A DNA stretch of 64,000 bases. It comes from Dyadobacter endophyticus (lineage in GTDB: Bacteria > Bacteroidota > Bacteroidia > Cytophagales > Spirosomataceae). Positions 1 to 7,137 of the stretch are shown in pieces; the first letter of the stretch is position 1, and each line of letters starts with the position of its first letter. The position numbers were made by a program, and so were the translations under genes. The notes below the pieces were generated by a model. That model saw only the letters and a list, made by a program, of their open reading frames with translations. It was not told where the DNA came from and ran no database searches. The stretch spans positions 1,736,001 to 1,800,000 of the forward strand of contig NZ_BMIA01000002.1 in assembly GCF_014641595.1 (NCBI RefSeq). Reading direction: 5' to 3'.

Positions 1-1221
1 GGAAGGTTTCACACGCTCCGCCAGTTCGGCCACGATTTTACCGGTGCCGGGACCAAGACTGATACCCATCATGCCATGCCCTCCGGCCACAATCAGGTTG
101 CTCAGCTTTTTGGAATAACCCAAATAGGGCAAGCCATCGGGCGAGCAAGGCCGGAAACCGTGCCAAATGCGATCCTTTTGCGGAACGGCAACATTCAGTT
201 CAGGGTAATATTGCGGGATGGAATTGACGATGCCCTCCACCCTGTTCATATTGATTTGGTTGTTCAGCGGCGCGAGTTCCATTGTGCCGCCGAAGCGGAC
301 CTGCCCGTTCATTGGCGTCACGGCCACGCGGGCTTCGAGGAGCAATGCGGGATGGACAATCGGATGCTCAGCGTTTGGCTCCATGAATGAGTAACCTTTG
401 CCGGGCATCACCGGGATGGACAATCCGGCCTGTTTCGCAAGCTGCGGGAGCCACGACCCGCCGGTCATCACGACCAGATCGCCTTCGTAGGTTTTTGCAG
501 CTGTTTTTACTCTTTTGATCTCTCCGTTTTGAACGTCAAAACCTGTTACTTCTGCTTTTTTGACTATTTCAGCGCCGAGCGCAGTAATGCTTTTGATCAA
601 ACCATTGACCAATGCAGTCGGGTACAAATGGGCGTCACAGCGGTAATGCACCGCTCCCGCAACGTCGAGTTTAATACCCGGTTCCAATGCCTGCACTTGC
701 TCGCGGTCGAGCATTTCGATATCGAGACCTAATTGCTGCCCTTGTTTGCCGACATGGATTTCCTCTTCACCGGTTTTGTCGGATTTATAGAGCATTAATA
801 TCCCCTTTTCTTCCAGTCCAAAATCCAGTTTTTCGTCGCGAACGAGGTCTTCGTAAAGCTTTTTACTCAACAAATGATAATCCCTCAAATGCGGTGCCGC
901 CCGTTCGACGTTGGCTTCGGTCGCCGCTTTCATGAATTTGAGCCCCCATGAAATAAGGGAAAAATCAAGGGATGGTTTTACATAAAAGGGGCTGCGGCTG
1001 TTGAACATCCATTTGATACCCTTCGAAATCATCCCCGGAGCAGCGAGCGGGATAAAATGGCTCGGTACGATCATGCCCGCATTGCCGATCGAGCAGTTAT
1101 CGAACAGGTCTCCCTTATCGAGCAGGGTCACGCTCCATCCGCTTTTAAGCAAATAATAGGCCGAAGCCAAACCCGAAATTCCGCCACCGATGATGACGGC
1201 GCTGCCTCTTTTTGTAGTCAT
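1..1221 (-). CDS. FAD-dependent D-amino-acid (probable D-hydroxyproline) dehydrogenase, 3' end cut by window
   Basis: The minus-strand frame is open from an ATG at 1221 to the window edge (407 codons). Its N-terminus carries a Rossmann FAD motif (VIIGGGISGLASAYYLL, about residues 9-25) followed by DNCSIGNAGMIVPSHF, as in the DadA/D-amino-acid oxidase family. The last visible residues, SLGPGTGKIVAELAERVKPS, match the conserved C-terminal segment of that family, so only some ten residues should be missing. It is the last visible gene of an operon with a hydroxyproline epimerase 23 bp upstream. The inferred job is therefore oxidation of cis-4-hydroxy-D-proline to 1-pyrroline-4-hydroxy-2-carboxylate, passing electrons to the respiratory chain. 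The family assignment is firm; the substrate comes from gene context. A D-proline or general D-amino-acid substrate is possible. Confidence 0.85.
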   Translation of the reverse strand, partial: MTTKRGSAVIIGGGISGLASAYYLLKSGWSVTLLDKGDLFDNCSIGNAGMIVPSHFIPLAAPGMISKGIKWMFNSRSPFYVKPSLDFSLISWGLKFMKAATEANVERAAPHLRDYHLLSKKLYEDLVRDEKLDFGLEEKGILMLYKSDKTGEEEIHVGKQGQQLGLDIEMLDREQVQALEPGIKLDVAGAVHYRCDAHLYPTALVNGLIKSITALGAEIVKKAEVTGFDVQNGEIKRVKTAAKTYEGDLVVMTGGSWLPQLAKQAGLSIPVMPGKGYSFMEPNAEHPIVHPALLLEARVAVTPMNGQVRFGGTMELAPLNNQINMNRVEGIVNSIPQYYPELNVAVPQKDRIWHGFRPCSPDGLPYLGYSKKLSNLIVAGGHGMMGISLGPGTGKIVAELAERVKPS

Positions 1222-1244
1222 TTGAATTGAAATCTTTAAAAACC

Positions 1245-2246
1245 CTATATCACCTGGAAACCAAATGCATAAGGGTCTTCTTCGTCGTCGATGAAGATGG
1301 TATTGTGGCCGGTGATGACAGCCCAGCCTTCGATGCCGGGGATCATAGCGGGCTTATCCCCTATTGTTGTCTCTTCTTCCACCGTCCCGATGAATTTGGA
1401 ACCGATAATGCTTTCGTGTACGAAGCGATCGCCTTTTTTAAGCTTTCCCTTCGCATGCCACTGCGCCATACGCGCAGACGTGCCCGTACCGCAGGGCGAA
1501 CGGTCGATGGCCTTGTCGCCGTAGAACACCGCATTGCGCGCTGTGGAGGTTGGGTCTAATGGCTCGCCGGTCCAGAGGAAATGGCTCAGGCCATTGATAT
1601 GCTCGTTTTCGGGGTGAACGAATTTATACTGCTCATTCATCCGCTTCCGGCACACGCGGCTCCAACTGATCAGCTGGTCGGCGGTGTAGTTTTCAATGCC
1701 TTTGAAATTCTCCTGCGGATCGACGATCGCGTAGAAGTTGCCTCCATAGGCAACATCCACGGTTAATGTGCCCAGGTCGGGGCATTCAACCGTCAGCTTT
1801 TCAGCCGCCAGGAATGATTTTATGTTGATGAGCTTAACAGACTTCACCTTCCGGCCTTCCTGTATATATTCCACCAACACCAATCCGGCGGGCGTTTCGA
1901 GGCGCAGTTTGCCCGGAACTTTCGGCGTTACCAACCCTTCTTCAATGGCAATGGTAACCGTACCAATCGTCCCATGGCCGCACATGGGCAGGCAGCCGCT
2001 GGTTTCTATATATAATACCCCAATATCATTCGCAGGGTCGATGGGCGGATAGAGAATGCTGCCACTCATCATGTCATGCCCGCGGGGTTCGAACATCAAG
2101 CCCTTACGGATCCAGTCGAATTCCCTCAAAAAATGGAGCCTGCGCTCCATCATGCTGTTGCCCTCGAGGAGCGGCCCGCCACCTGCGACTACGCGTACGG
2201 GATTCCCGCAGGTGTGGGCGTCGATACAGAAAAAAGTTTTACGCAT
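1245..2246 (-). CDS. 4-hydroxyproline 2-epimerase (proline racemase family)
   Basis: This 333-residue protein has full family length. Proline racemase-fold enzymes use two acid/base residues, and both are cysteines here: Cys89 in MCGHGT and Cys252 in SPCGTGTSARM. The Cys/Cys pair marks racemases and epimerases, whereas Cys/Thr marks trans-3-hydroxyproline dehydratases. It would interconvert trans-4-hydroxy-L-proline and cis-4-hydroxy-D-proline in the cytosol. The gene lies 19 bp after the aldehyde dehydrogenase and 23 bp before the FAD dehydrogenase, completing a hydroxyproline catabolic set. The start is an ATG with no competing upstream in-frame start. Proline racemase activity is the main alternative, but the neighbours argue for hydroxyproline. 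Confidence 0.9.
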   Translation of the reverse strand: MRKTFFCIDAHTCGNPVRVVAGGGPLLEGNSMMERRLHFLREFDWIRKGLMFEPRGHDMMSGSILYPPIDPANDIGVLYIETSGCLPMCGHGTIGTVTIAIEEGLVTPKVPGKLRLETPAGLVLVEYIQEGRKVKSVKLINIKSFLAAEKLTVECPDLGTLTVDVAYGGNFYAIVDPQENFKGIENYTADQLISWSRVCRKRMNEQYKFVHPENEHINGLSHFLWTGEPLDPTSTARNAVFYGDKAIDRSPCGTGTSARMAQWHAKGKLKKGDRFVHESIIGSKFIGTVEEETTIGDKPAMIPGIEGWAVITGHNTIFIDDEEDPYAFGFQVI

Positions 2247-2265
2247 AAAGGCTCCCGGGCTGTTC

Positions 2266-3735
2266 TTACAGCGCCGATTTGGTTATTTCATTATCCACCG
2301 TCCGCCAGATTCCCAGCGGGTTGGCATTTTTTAATTCGTCCGGTAAAAATTCGTCGGGCCAGTTCTGGAAGCTTAATGGGCGGGTAAACCGCTTGATCGC
2401 ATCCGGACCTACGGAGGTAAACTGGCTGTTGCTCGACGACGGGAATGGCCCGCCGTGGTGCATGGATTTGCACACCTCAACGCCCGTAGGGAAGTTGTTG
2501 AAGATAATACGCCCGCATTTATTCTGAATAGAAGCTACCAGCTCGCGATGCGAGGCAAGGTCTTCACTGGTTGCCAGCAATGTAGCAGTCAGCTGACCGT
2601 GCAGTTTTTCCGTTACCGCCAACACTTCCTCTGCATTGCGACATTTCACGATCAGTGCGAATGGCCCGAAAACTTCGGTTTGCAACTCGTCGTTGATCAG
2701 AAAATCAACGCCCGAAACGGTAGCTACCGTAGCTGCGCCATGACCGTCCGCGGCTTCGTTGGCAGCCACAGCCACCAACTCCACACCCGACTGGCCAATC
2801 ATCTTCTCACGGTTACCGCGGTATGCGACCGCAATACCCGCATTCAGCATCGGCGCCGGAAGGATATTCACGATCTCCTGGTTCAATGCTTCGATGAAGC
2901 CATCCAATGCAGGGTTATCTTCCGTGATCAGTAAACCGGGGTTGGTACAGAACTGTCCTACACCCAATGTCAGCGACCCGGCATATTGTTTCGCCAACTC
3001 GCCACTGGCCGTGTTCAGCTTGCCTGGCAGCAGGAATACGGGATTAACGCTTCCCATTTCTGCAAATACCGGAATGGGTTCCTTGCGCTTGTTAGCGACG
3101 TCGACCAATGCCAGTCCGGCACGGTTAGAACCGGTAAAACCAACGGCCTTAATCACCGGATGGGCAACCAATGCCTGTGCTTCCTCGATGGTATCCGTGA
3201 AAATATGGGCAAATGTCCCTTCCGGAAAACCACTTTTGGCAACCCCGCGACTAATGGCATCCGCCATGATCTGCGAGGTTTTCGGATGACCGGGATGTGC
3301 TTTCACCACCACAGGACAGCCCGCTGCAATAGCGCTCGCTGTGTCTCCGCCCGCAGTAGAGAATGCAAACGGGAAGTTACTCGCACCAAAAACGGCCACC
3401 GGACCGAGTCCTACATTCGTTTTGCGGATATCAGGCTTGGGCACGGCGCGTTGCGGATTGGCGGTATCGATGCTCGCATCCAGCGAATAACCTTTTTCCA
3501 CCGCTTCGGCATAGCTCCTCCATTGAAACACAGTCCGAGCTTTTTCGCCATTAAGGCGCGCCTCGGGCAGGTTGGATTCGGCCATGGCAGTTTGCACGAG
3601 CTCGGGACCAAGCGCTTCGATCTCGTCGGCGATGGTGTTCATCAATGCAACCCGGCGGCGTAAAGCGTAGGCGTTCATCGCTACGAATGCCTCCTGGGCT
3701 TTTTCAAGAATAAGGTCTAAATCGGACAATTTCAT
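2266..3735 (-). CDS. Aldehyde dehydrogenase, probable 2-oxoglutarate semialdehyde (2,5-dioxovalerate) dehydrogenase
   Basis: This is an ALDH superfamily enzyme. Counting from the ATG at 3735 (489 residues), the oxyanion Asn is near 120 (GASNFPFAFS), the general base Glu near 226 (FAEMGSVNPV) and the catalytic Cys near 263 (GQFCTNPG). The FAEMGSxNPV and GQFCTNPGL blocks are typical of the NADP-dependent 2-oxoglutarate semialdehyde dehydrogenase group. The frame extends six codons upstream to a TTG at 3753, but the ATG is the better start. In this operon it would oxidise the deaminase product to 2-oxoglutarate, the last step of hydroxyproline breakdown. The same enzyme could serve sugar-acid catabolism. 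Confidence 0.9.
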   Translation of the reverse strand: MKLSDLDLILEKAQEAFVAMNAYALRRRVALMNTIADEIEALGPELVQTAMAESNLPEARLNGEKARTVFQWRSYAEAVEKGYSLDASIDTANPQRAVPKPDIRKTNVGLGPVAVFGASNFPFAFSTAGGDTASAIAAGCPVVVKAHPGHPKTSQIMADAISRGVAKSGFPEGTFAHIFTDTIEEAQALVAHPVIKAVGFTGSNRAGLALVDVANKRKEPIPVFAEMGSVNPVFLLPGKLNTASGELAKQYAGSLTLGVGQFCTNPGLLITEDNPALDGFIEALNQEIVNILPAPMLNAGIAVAYRGNREKMIGQSGVELVAVAANEAADGHGAATVATVSGVDFLINDELQTEVFGPFALIVKCRNAEEVLAVTEKLHGQLTATLLATSEDLASHRELVASIQNKCGRIIFNNFPTGVEVCKSMHHGGPFPSSSNSQFTSVGPDAIKRFTRPLSFQNWPDEFLPDELKNANPLGIWRTVDNEITKSAL

Positions 3736-3915
3736 AATTTGATGTTTTGACAAAAGGGTAACAATCCTAGCCTCGAAATCTAACGATATCCAAAAGCTTT
3801 TTTGTCAATATTACAGTTATTGGCTGGGTTGAGACCATCCGTAGAACAGGAAACCCCTCCGGTTGCCCAATATTTGCATTACCGGATCTTGCGACAAACA
3901 TCCCATTTCCACAAG

Positions 3916-3968
3916 TATTGCGGTGCGCTGCACCTCCTGAATATCACAAGGCGCAGCGCACCGCAATA
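3916..3968. repeat. 16-bp inverted repeat inside the hydroxyproline operon
   Basis: Arms at 3916-3931 (TATTGCGGTGCGCTGC) and 3953-3968 are perfect reverse complements separated by 21 bp. The element fills the 250-bp gap between the deaminase and the ALDH gene. Neither side has a run of T, so it is not a standard terminator. A REP-like element or an mRNA-stability hairpin between operon genes is likely. Confidence 0.7.
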
Positions 3969-3985
3969 TTTATAGAAGGGTGGAA

Positions 3986-4924
3986 TTACGCTACCGAAGT
4001 GTCAACCGTCAGATTCAGATAATCCGGCAATTCAGGTTGCGTGGCGATGGCCTGATCGATGATAGCGAGTACCCTCTCACGCTCCGCACCAGCAAGTGGC
4101 AGACGTGGCGCGCGTACGTATTCGGAGCCGATACCCATTTTAGCAGCTGCCAGTTTGATATTTTGTACCAGTTTAGGATGAATATCGAGTTCCAGCAATG
4201 GCAGGTACCAGCGGTAGATCGCCAACGCCTCCTTATATTGGCCCGCTTTCACCAGGTTGAAGATCGCAACGGTTTCTTTAGGGAATGCATCCACGAGGCC
4301 GCCGATCACGCCATCCGTGCCAAGCATTACTTCTTCCATAATCAATGTGTCCACGCCGCAGAACACACGGAAACGGTCGCCGAACTTGTTGAACAGGCGC
4401 GTTACGTTACTTACGTCGCGGGTAGATTCCTTAATGGCGTGGATATTCGGAACTTTGGCCAGTTCTTCGAACATATCCAGCGTTACCTCGATCTTGTAGT
4501 CGAAAGGATTATTATAGATCATGATCGAAAGCGATACACTTTCGGCGATCGTCTTAAACCAGGTCACTGTCTCGTCGTTGTCCGCTTTGTAACGCATCGG
4601 CGGAAGGATCATCAGACCATCAGCACCAACACTTTCGGCTTCTTTCGCAATGCTCACCGCCTCGGCAGTAGATTGCTCCGCAATACCGAGAACTACGGGC
4701 AGACCAGCAGGAAGGGCTTGTTTAGCATATTTCACCAGCTCCATTTTTTCGGCCCTGGTGAGTGTACTGGCCTCCCCGAGCGAACCGCCAACGATCACCC
4801 CGGTTATACCTGCTTCAACCTGCGCTTCGAGGTTCTTGCCGAACAGCTCAAAATCAACCGTATCATCTGATTTGAATGGCGTCACCAACGCGGGGAAAAT
4901 GCCGTACCATGCTTCTTTGTTCAT
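3986..4924 (-). CDS. Dihydrodipicolinate synthase-family lyase, probable 1-pyrroline-4-hydroxy-2-carboxylate deaminase
   Basis: This 312-residue TIM-barrel aldolase belongs to the DapA/NanA class. Visible are the N-terminal GIFPALVTPF, the GGSLGEASTLT phosphate/carboxylate-binding block (residues 47-56), Tyr137 in MIYNNP and the Schiff-base Lys165 in IHAIKESTRD. A true DapA would usually sit with lysine genes. Here it heads an operon with hydroxyproline epimerase, D-hydroxyproline dehydrogenase and semialdehyde dehydrogenase. The inferred reaction is deamination and dehydration of 1-pyrroline-4-hydroxy-2-carboxylate to 2-oxoglutarate semialdehyde. It is transcribed divergently from the Gfo/Idh/MocA gene at 5349. 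Family membership is certain; the substrate is context-based. Confidence 0.85.
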   Translation of the reverse strand: MNKEAWYGIFPALVTPFKSDDTVDFELFGKNLEAQVEAGITGVIVGGSLGEASTLTRAEKMELVKYAKQALPAGLPVVLGIAEQSTAEAVSIAKEAESVGADGLMILPPMRYKADNDETVTWFKTIAESVSLSIMIYNNPFDYKIEVTLDMFEELAKVPNIHAIKESTRDVSNVTRLFNKFGDRFRVFCGVDTLIMEEVMLGTDGVIGGLVDAFPKETVAIFNLVKAGQYKEALAIYRWYLPLLELDIHPKLVQNIKLAAAKMGIGSEYVRAPRLPLAGAERERVLAIIDQAIATQPELPDYLNLTVDTSVA

Positions 4925-4951
4925 ATCCTGCTTATGTTAAAAATTTTAGTT

Positions 4952-4959
4952 CAAAATTA
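4952..4959 (-). promoter_or_regulatory. Candidate -7 box (TAATTTTG) of the hydroxyproline operon
   Basis: TAATTTTG on the minus strand matches the Bacteroidota consensus TAnnTTTG and lies 28 bp upstream of the ATG at 4924. No TTG at the usual 17-23 bp upstream spacing was found, so the call rests on one element. Confidence 0.35.
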
Positions 4960-5265
4960 ATCCATGCTTCCATGCGGATATTCACATGTTTTAATCAATT
5001 CCTTACATATTTTAACATACTCCTGAAAATCCCCTCAAAGCTTGTTTTCGACGAACACTACCTGTGCCAATACTGTTTCTCATTTATATGGGGCAGGAAG
5101 CCCATAATGTGTCGCATCAAGATTGGTAAAGTTCCAATGAAAAACGGTTTGCACTGCACTTTTTACATTGTCAGGGCAATTTCCAGGCAGGTAAAGAAAA
5201 TGTATCAACGAAACCGGATTTTCTTTCACTAGGGCCAAAACAGGACGAAAACGGATTTTAATGCC

Positions 5266-5273
5266 TAATTTTG
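5266..5273 (+). promoter_or_regulatory. Candidate -7 box (TAATTTTG) of the 5349 gene
   Basis: TAATTTTG matches TAnnTTTG and would give a leader of about 70 nt for the oxidoreductase gene. No convincing -33 TTG is seen. Confidence 0.3.
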
Positions 5274-5348
5274 ATGCTCAAACATGGCTGCCCTGTTGCA
5301 TGCCGCTTGTTCCTGCTAACCCATAATCTTAACATTTATCTTTAATCT

Positions 5349-6440
5349 ATGTCATCTTTTGAAAACGAAAGCCCCATCCGCGTACTGGTAGTCGGTTGCG
5401 GGAATATGGGTGCTTCCCATGCCTTTGCTTACCAGCTTCTGGACGGTTTCGAGATCTGCGGGATCGTTTCGACAGGAAAAAGCAAAGAGGTACTCAATGA
5501 GAAACTCGGCGGCGGTTATGCCCTTTTCAATGACTACGAAACAGCATTGAATGAGACGAAGCCCGATGCGGTCTGCATTTCAACCTACCCGGATACCCAC
5601 GAAGATTTCGCGGTGAAGGCACTGGAAGCCGGTGCGCACGTGTTTATCGAGAAACCGCTTGCCGACACCGTTGAAGGCGCGAAACGAGTAGTGGAAGCCG
5701 CCAAAAAGGCCAATAAGAAAGTTGTAGTAGGTTACATCCTGCGCGTACACCCGTCGTGGGAACGTTTCGTAACCGAAGCGCAAGGCCTGGGCAAACCGCT
5801 GGTTATGCGTATGAACCTCAACCAGCAAAGCCACGGCTACATGTGGGGCGTTCACCGGAACCTGATGAAGAGCCTCAGCCCGATCGTCGATTGCGGCGTG
5901 CATTATATTGATGTGATGTGCCAGATGACCCGCTCGAAACCGCTCCGCGTAAATGCGATCGGTGCGCGCCTTACCGAGGATATTCCGGCCGGAAATTACA
6001 ACTATGGTCAACTTCAGATCTGGTTTGAAGACGGTTCGGTAGGCTGGTACGAAGCCGGCTGGGGCCCGATGATCAGCGAAACGGCGTTCTTTGTGAAAGA
6101 CGTGATCGGGCCGAAGGGTTCAGCGTCGATTGTTGCCAAAGATGCGGGCGGCACCGGAAAATCATCGTCCGTAGAAGCACATACGAAGACCGAGTCAATA
6201 CGTGTACACCACGCTGATCTGAACGGTTCGGACGAATTTGTGAAAGAAGACACCTGGATCAACCTGGAAGACGAGCCGGACCACCAGGAGCTATGTAACC
6301 GAGAGCAACGTTACTTCCTGCGGGCAGTCACCGAAGATCTCGACCTAACCGACCATTTGCAGGATGCCGTGATGAGCCTTCAGATCGCATTCGCCTGCGA
6401 CGAGTCGGTGAAGACCGGCCGCACCGTGGACCTGGCCTGA
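5349..6440 (+). CDS. Gfo/Idh/MocA family NAD(P)-dependent oxidoreductase
   Basis: This 363-residue protein starts with a Rossmann motif (RVLVVGCGNMGASHAFAY, residues about 11-28). It carries the family EKPLA motif with the catalytic-region Lys near residue 101, followed by the C-terminal alpha/beta domain with the GVHYIDVM block. Members oxidise or reduce sugars, inositols and related substrates in the cytosol; the substrate cannot be read from the sequence. It has its own strong terminator and is divergent from the hydroxyproline operon, so a link to that pathway is not supported. It may serve sugars imported by the SusC/SusD pair downstream, but that is only proximity. Confidence 0.85.
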   Translation: MSSFENESPIRVLVVGCGNMGASHAFAYQLLDGFEICGIVSTGKSKEVLNEKLGGGYALFNDYETALNETKPDAVCISTYPDTHEDFAVKALEAGAHVFIEKPLADTVEGAKRVVEAAKKANKKVVVGYILRVHPSWERFVTEAQGLGKPLVMRMNLNQQSHGYMWGVHRNLMKSLSPIVDCGVHYIDVMCQMTRSKPLRVNAIGARLTEDIPAGNYNYGQLQIWFEDGSVGWYEAGWGPMISETAFFVKDVIGPKGSASIVAKDAGGTGKSSSVEAHTKTESIRVHHADLNGSDEFVKEDTWINLEDEPDHQELCNREQRYFLRAVTEDLDLTDHLQDAVMSLQIAFACDESVKTGRTVDLA

Positions 6441-6457
6441 TCATATGCTGCTTTTTC

Positions 6458-6495
6458 AAAGCCCTGCTTTCAGATCTGAAAGCAGGGCTTTTTTT
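6458..6495 (+). terminator. Intrinsic terminator after the oxidoreductase
   Basis: A perfect 34-bp palindrome at 6458-6491 (arm AAAGCCCTGCTTTCAGA) runs directly into a T tract. It ends transcription 20 bp after the stop codon at 6440. Confidence 0.9.
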
Positions 6496-6639
6496 ATAGA
6501 ATTTTAGCTTGAAACCGGCCGTATTATACCCAATAATTATAGGATTTTTGCAAAATACCGTCGTTCAAATTAGACCTGTGAACAACGGTCATTCTGTCCT
6601 AAATTACCATATAACTGACTGATACATTGCAAATAGTGA

Positions 6640-6647
6640 TAATTTTG
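6640..6647 (+). promoter_or_regulatory. Candidate -7 box upstream of susC/susD
   Basis: TAATTTTG matches TAnnTTTG. Its 3' end is 10 bp from the palindrome at 6658, so the start site would fall next to or inside the operator. The -33 element is not clear. Confidence 0.4.
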
Positions 6648-6657
6648 TACAGTTCAA

Positions 6658-6673
6658 ATGCAAACGTTTGCAT
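6658..6673. promoter_or_regulatory. LacI/GalR-type operator palindrome
   Basis: ATGCAAACGTTTGCAT is a perfect 16-bp palindrome with the central CG step and the GCAAACGTTTGC core typical of LacI/GalR-family operators. It lies just downstream of a -7 box in front of a SusC/SusD operon, which suggests sugar-responsive repression. The regulator is not encoded in the window. Confidence 0.6.
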
Positions 6674-7037
6674 AAATAATTCTGCATTTTTCCTTCCCCT
6701 TTATTCGAAATCTATTGTTAAATATTATAATATTGCAACGCGTTTTTCTTAAAGACTTTTATTAACGCCAACTGGCGACACCAATTATTTTTAACCATTT
6801 GCCTGGCAGATGATCGGCTGCAGCCCCGAAAGTCCGCCATTCATTCCAGCCTCCGTCGGAGAAAACGTGACGTTATCTTTTGCCTTATTGACATAGTGCA
6901 GTCAGGACTTGTGATCATGATTTGATTTCAAAAACCTTGGCAGGGATAGTCGCGGCATTCATGGAATGTGATTTATTGAATACCAACTATAATTATTTAA
7001 CTACTCACCGAAACATTTTAACTGTAAACCGTAAACT

Positions 7038-7124
7038 ATGACTAAACAAAAAACGCAAAAGCCTAACGAACAGACATCTATGACTAAAATTCGTGTTTTC
7101 CAAGACTGCATGAGAAACGTTTAA
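7038..7124 (+). CDS. Possible 28-residue leader peptide before susC
   Basis: An ATG at 7038 opens a 28-codon frame ending at 7124, 13 bp before the SusC start. The peptide is basic (MTKQKTQKPNEQ...) without similarity that I recognise. The stretch TATGACTAAA occurs at both its first and its second Met (7080), a small direct repeat. It may simply be a chance frame in the leader, or it may couple translation to susC. Confidence 0.2.
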   Translation: MTKQKTQKPNEQTSMTKIRVFQDCMRNV

Positions 7125-7137
7125 CAAGCCTTACTAC

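Larger units (their letters stand above)
4925..5348. other. Divergent intergenic region (424 bp)
   Basis: This region separates the minus-strand hydroxyproline operon from the plus-strand oxidoreductase at 5349. An open frame spans 4876-5232 on the plus strand, but its translation has no recognisable domain and overlaps the operon start, so it was not called. Candidate -7 boxes for both directions are listed separately. No RNA fold, repeat or operator palindrome was recognised in the remainder. Confidence 0.5.
6496..7137 (+). other. Long leader region upstream of the SusC gene
   Basis: This stretch of about 640 bp is AT-rich and has no convincing gene. It contains an 11-bp inverted repeat with one mismatch (6557-6567 with 6579-6589, ACCGTCGTTCA type), a candidate -7 box at 6640, a perfect LacI-type palindrome at 6658, and a 28-codon open frame at 7038. 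If the promoter at 6640 is real, the susC transcript has a leader of nearly 500 nt, long enough for post-transcriptional control. Confidence 0.5.

Noticed and set aside
4876..5232. 118-codon plus-strand frame in the divergent gap
   Set aside because: Its first part is antisense to the deaminase gene and the rest has no family features or promoter in frame.
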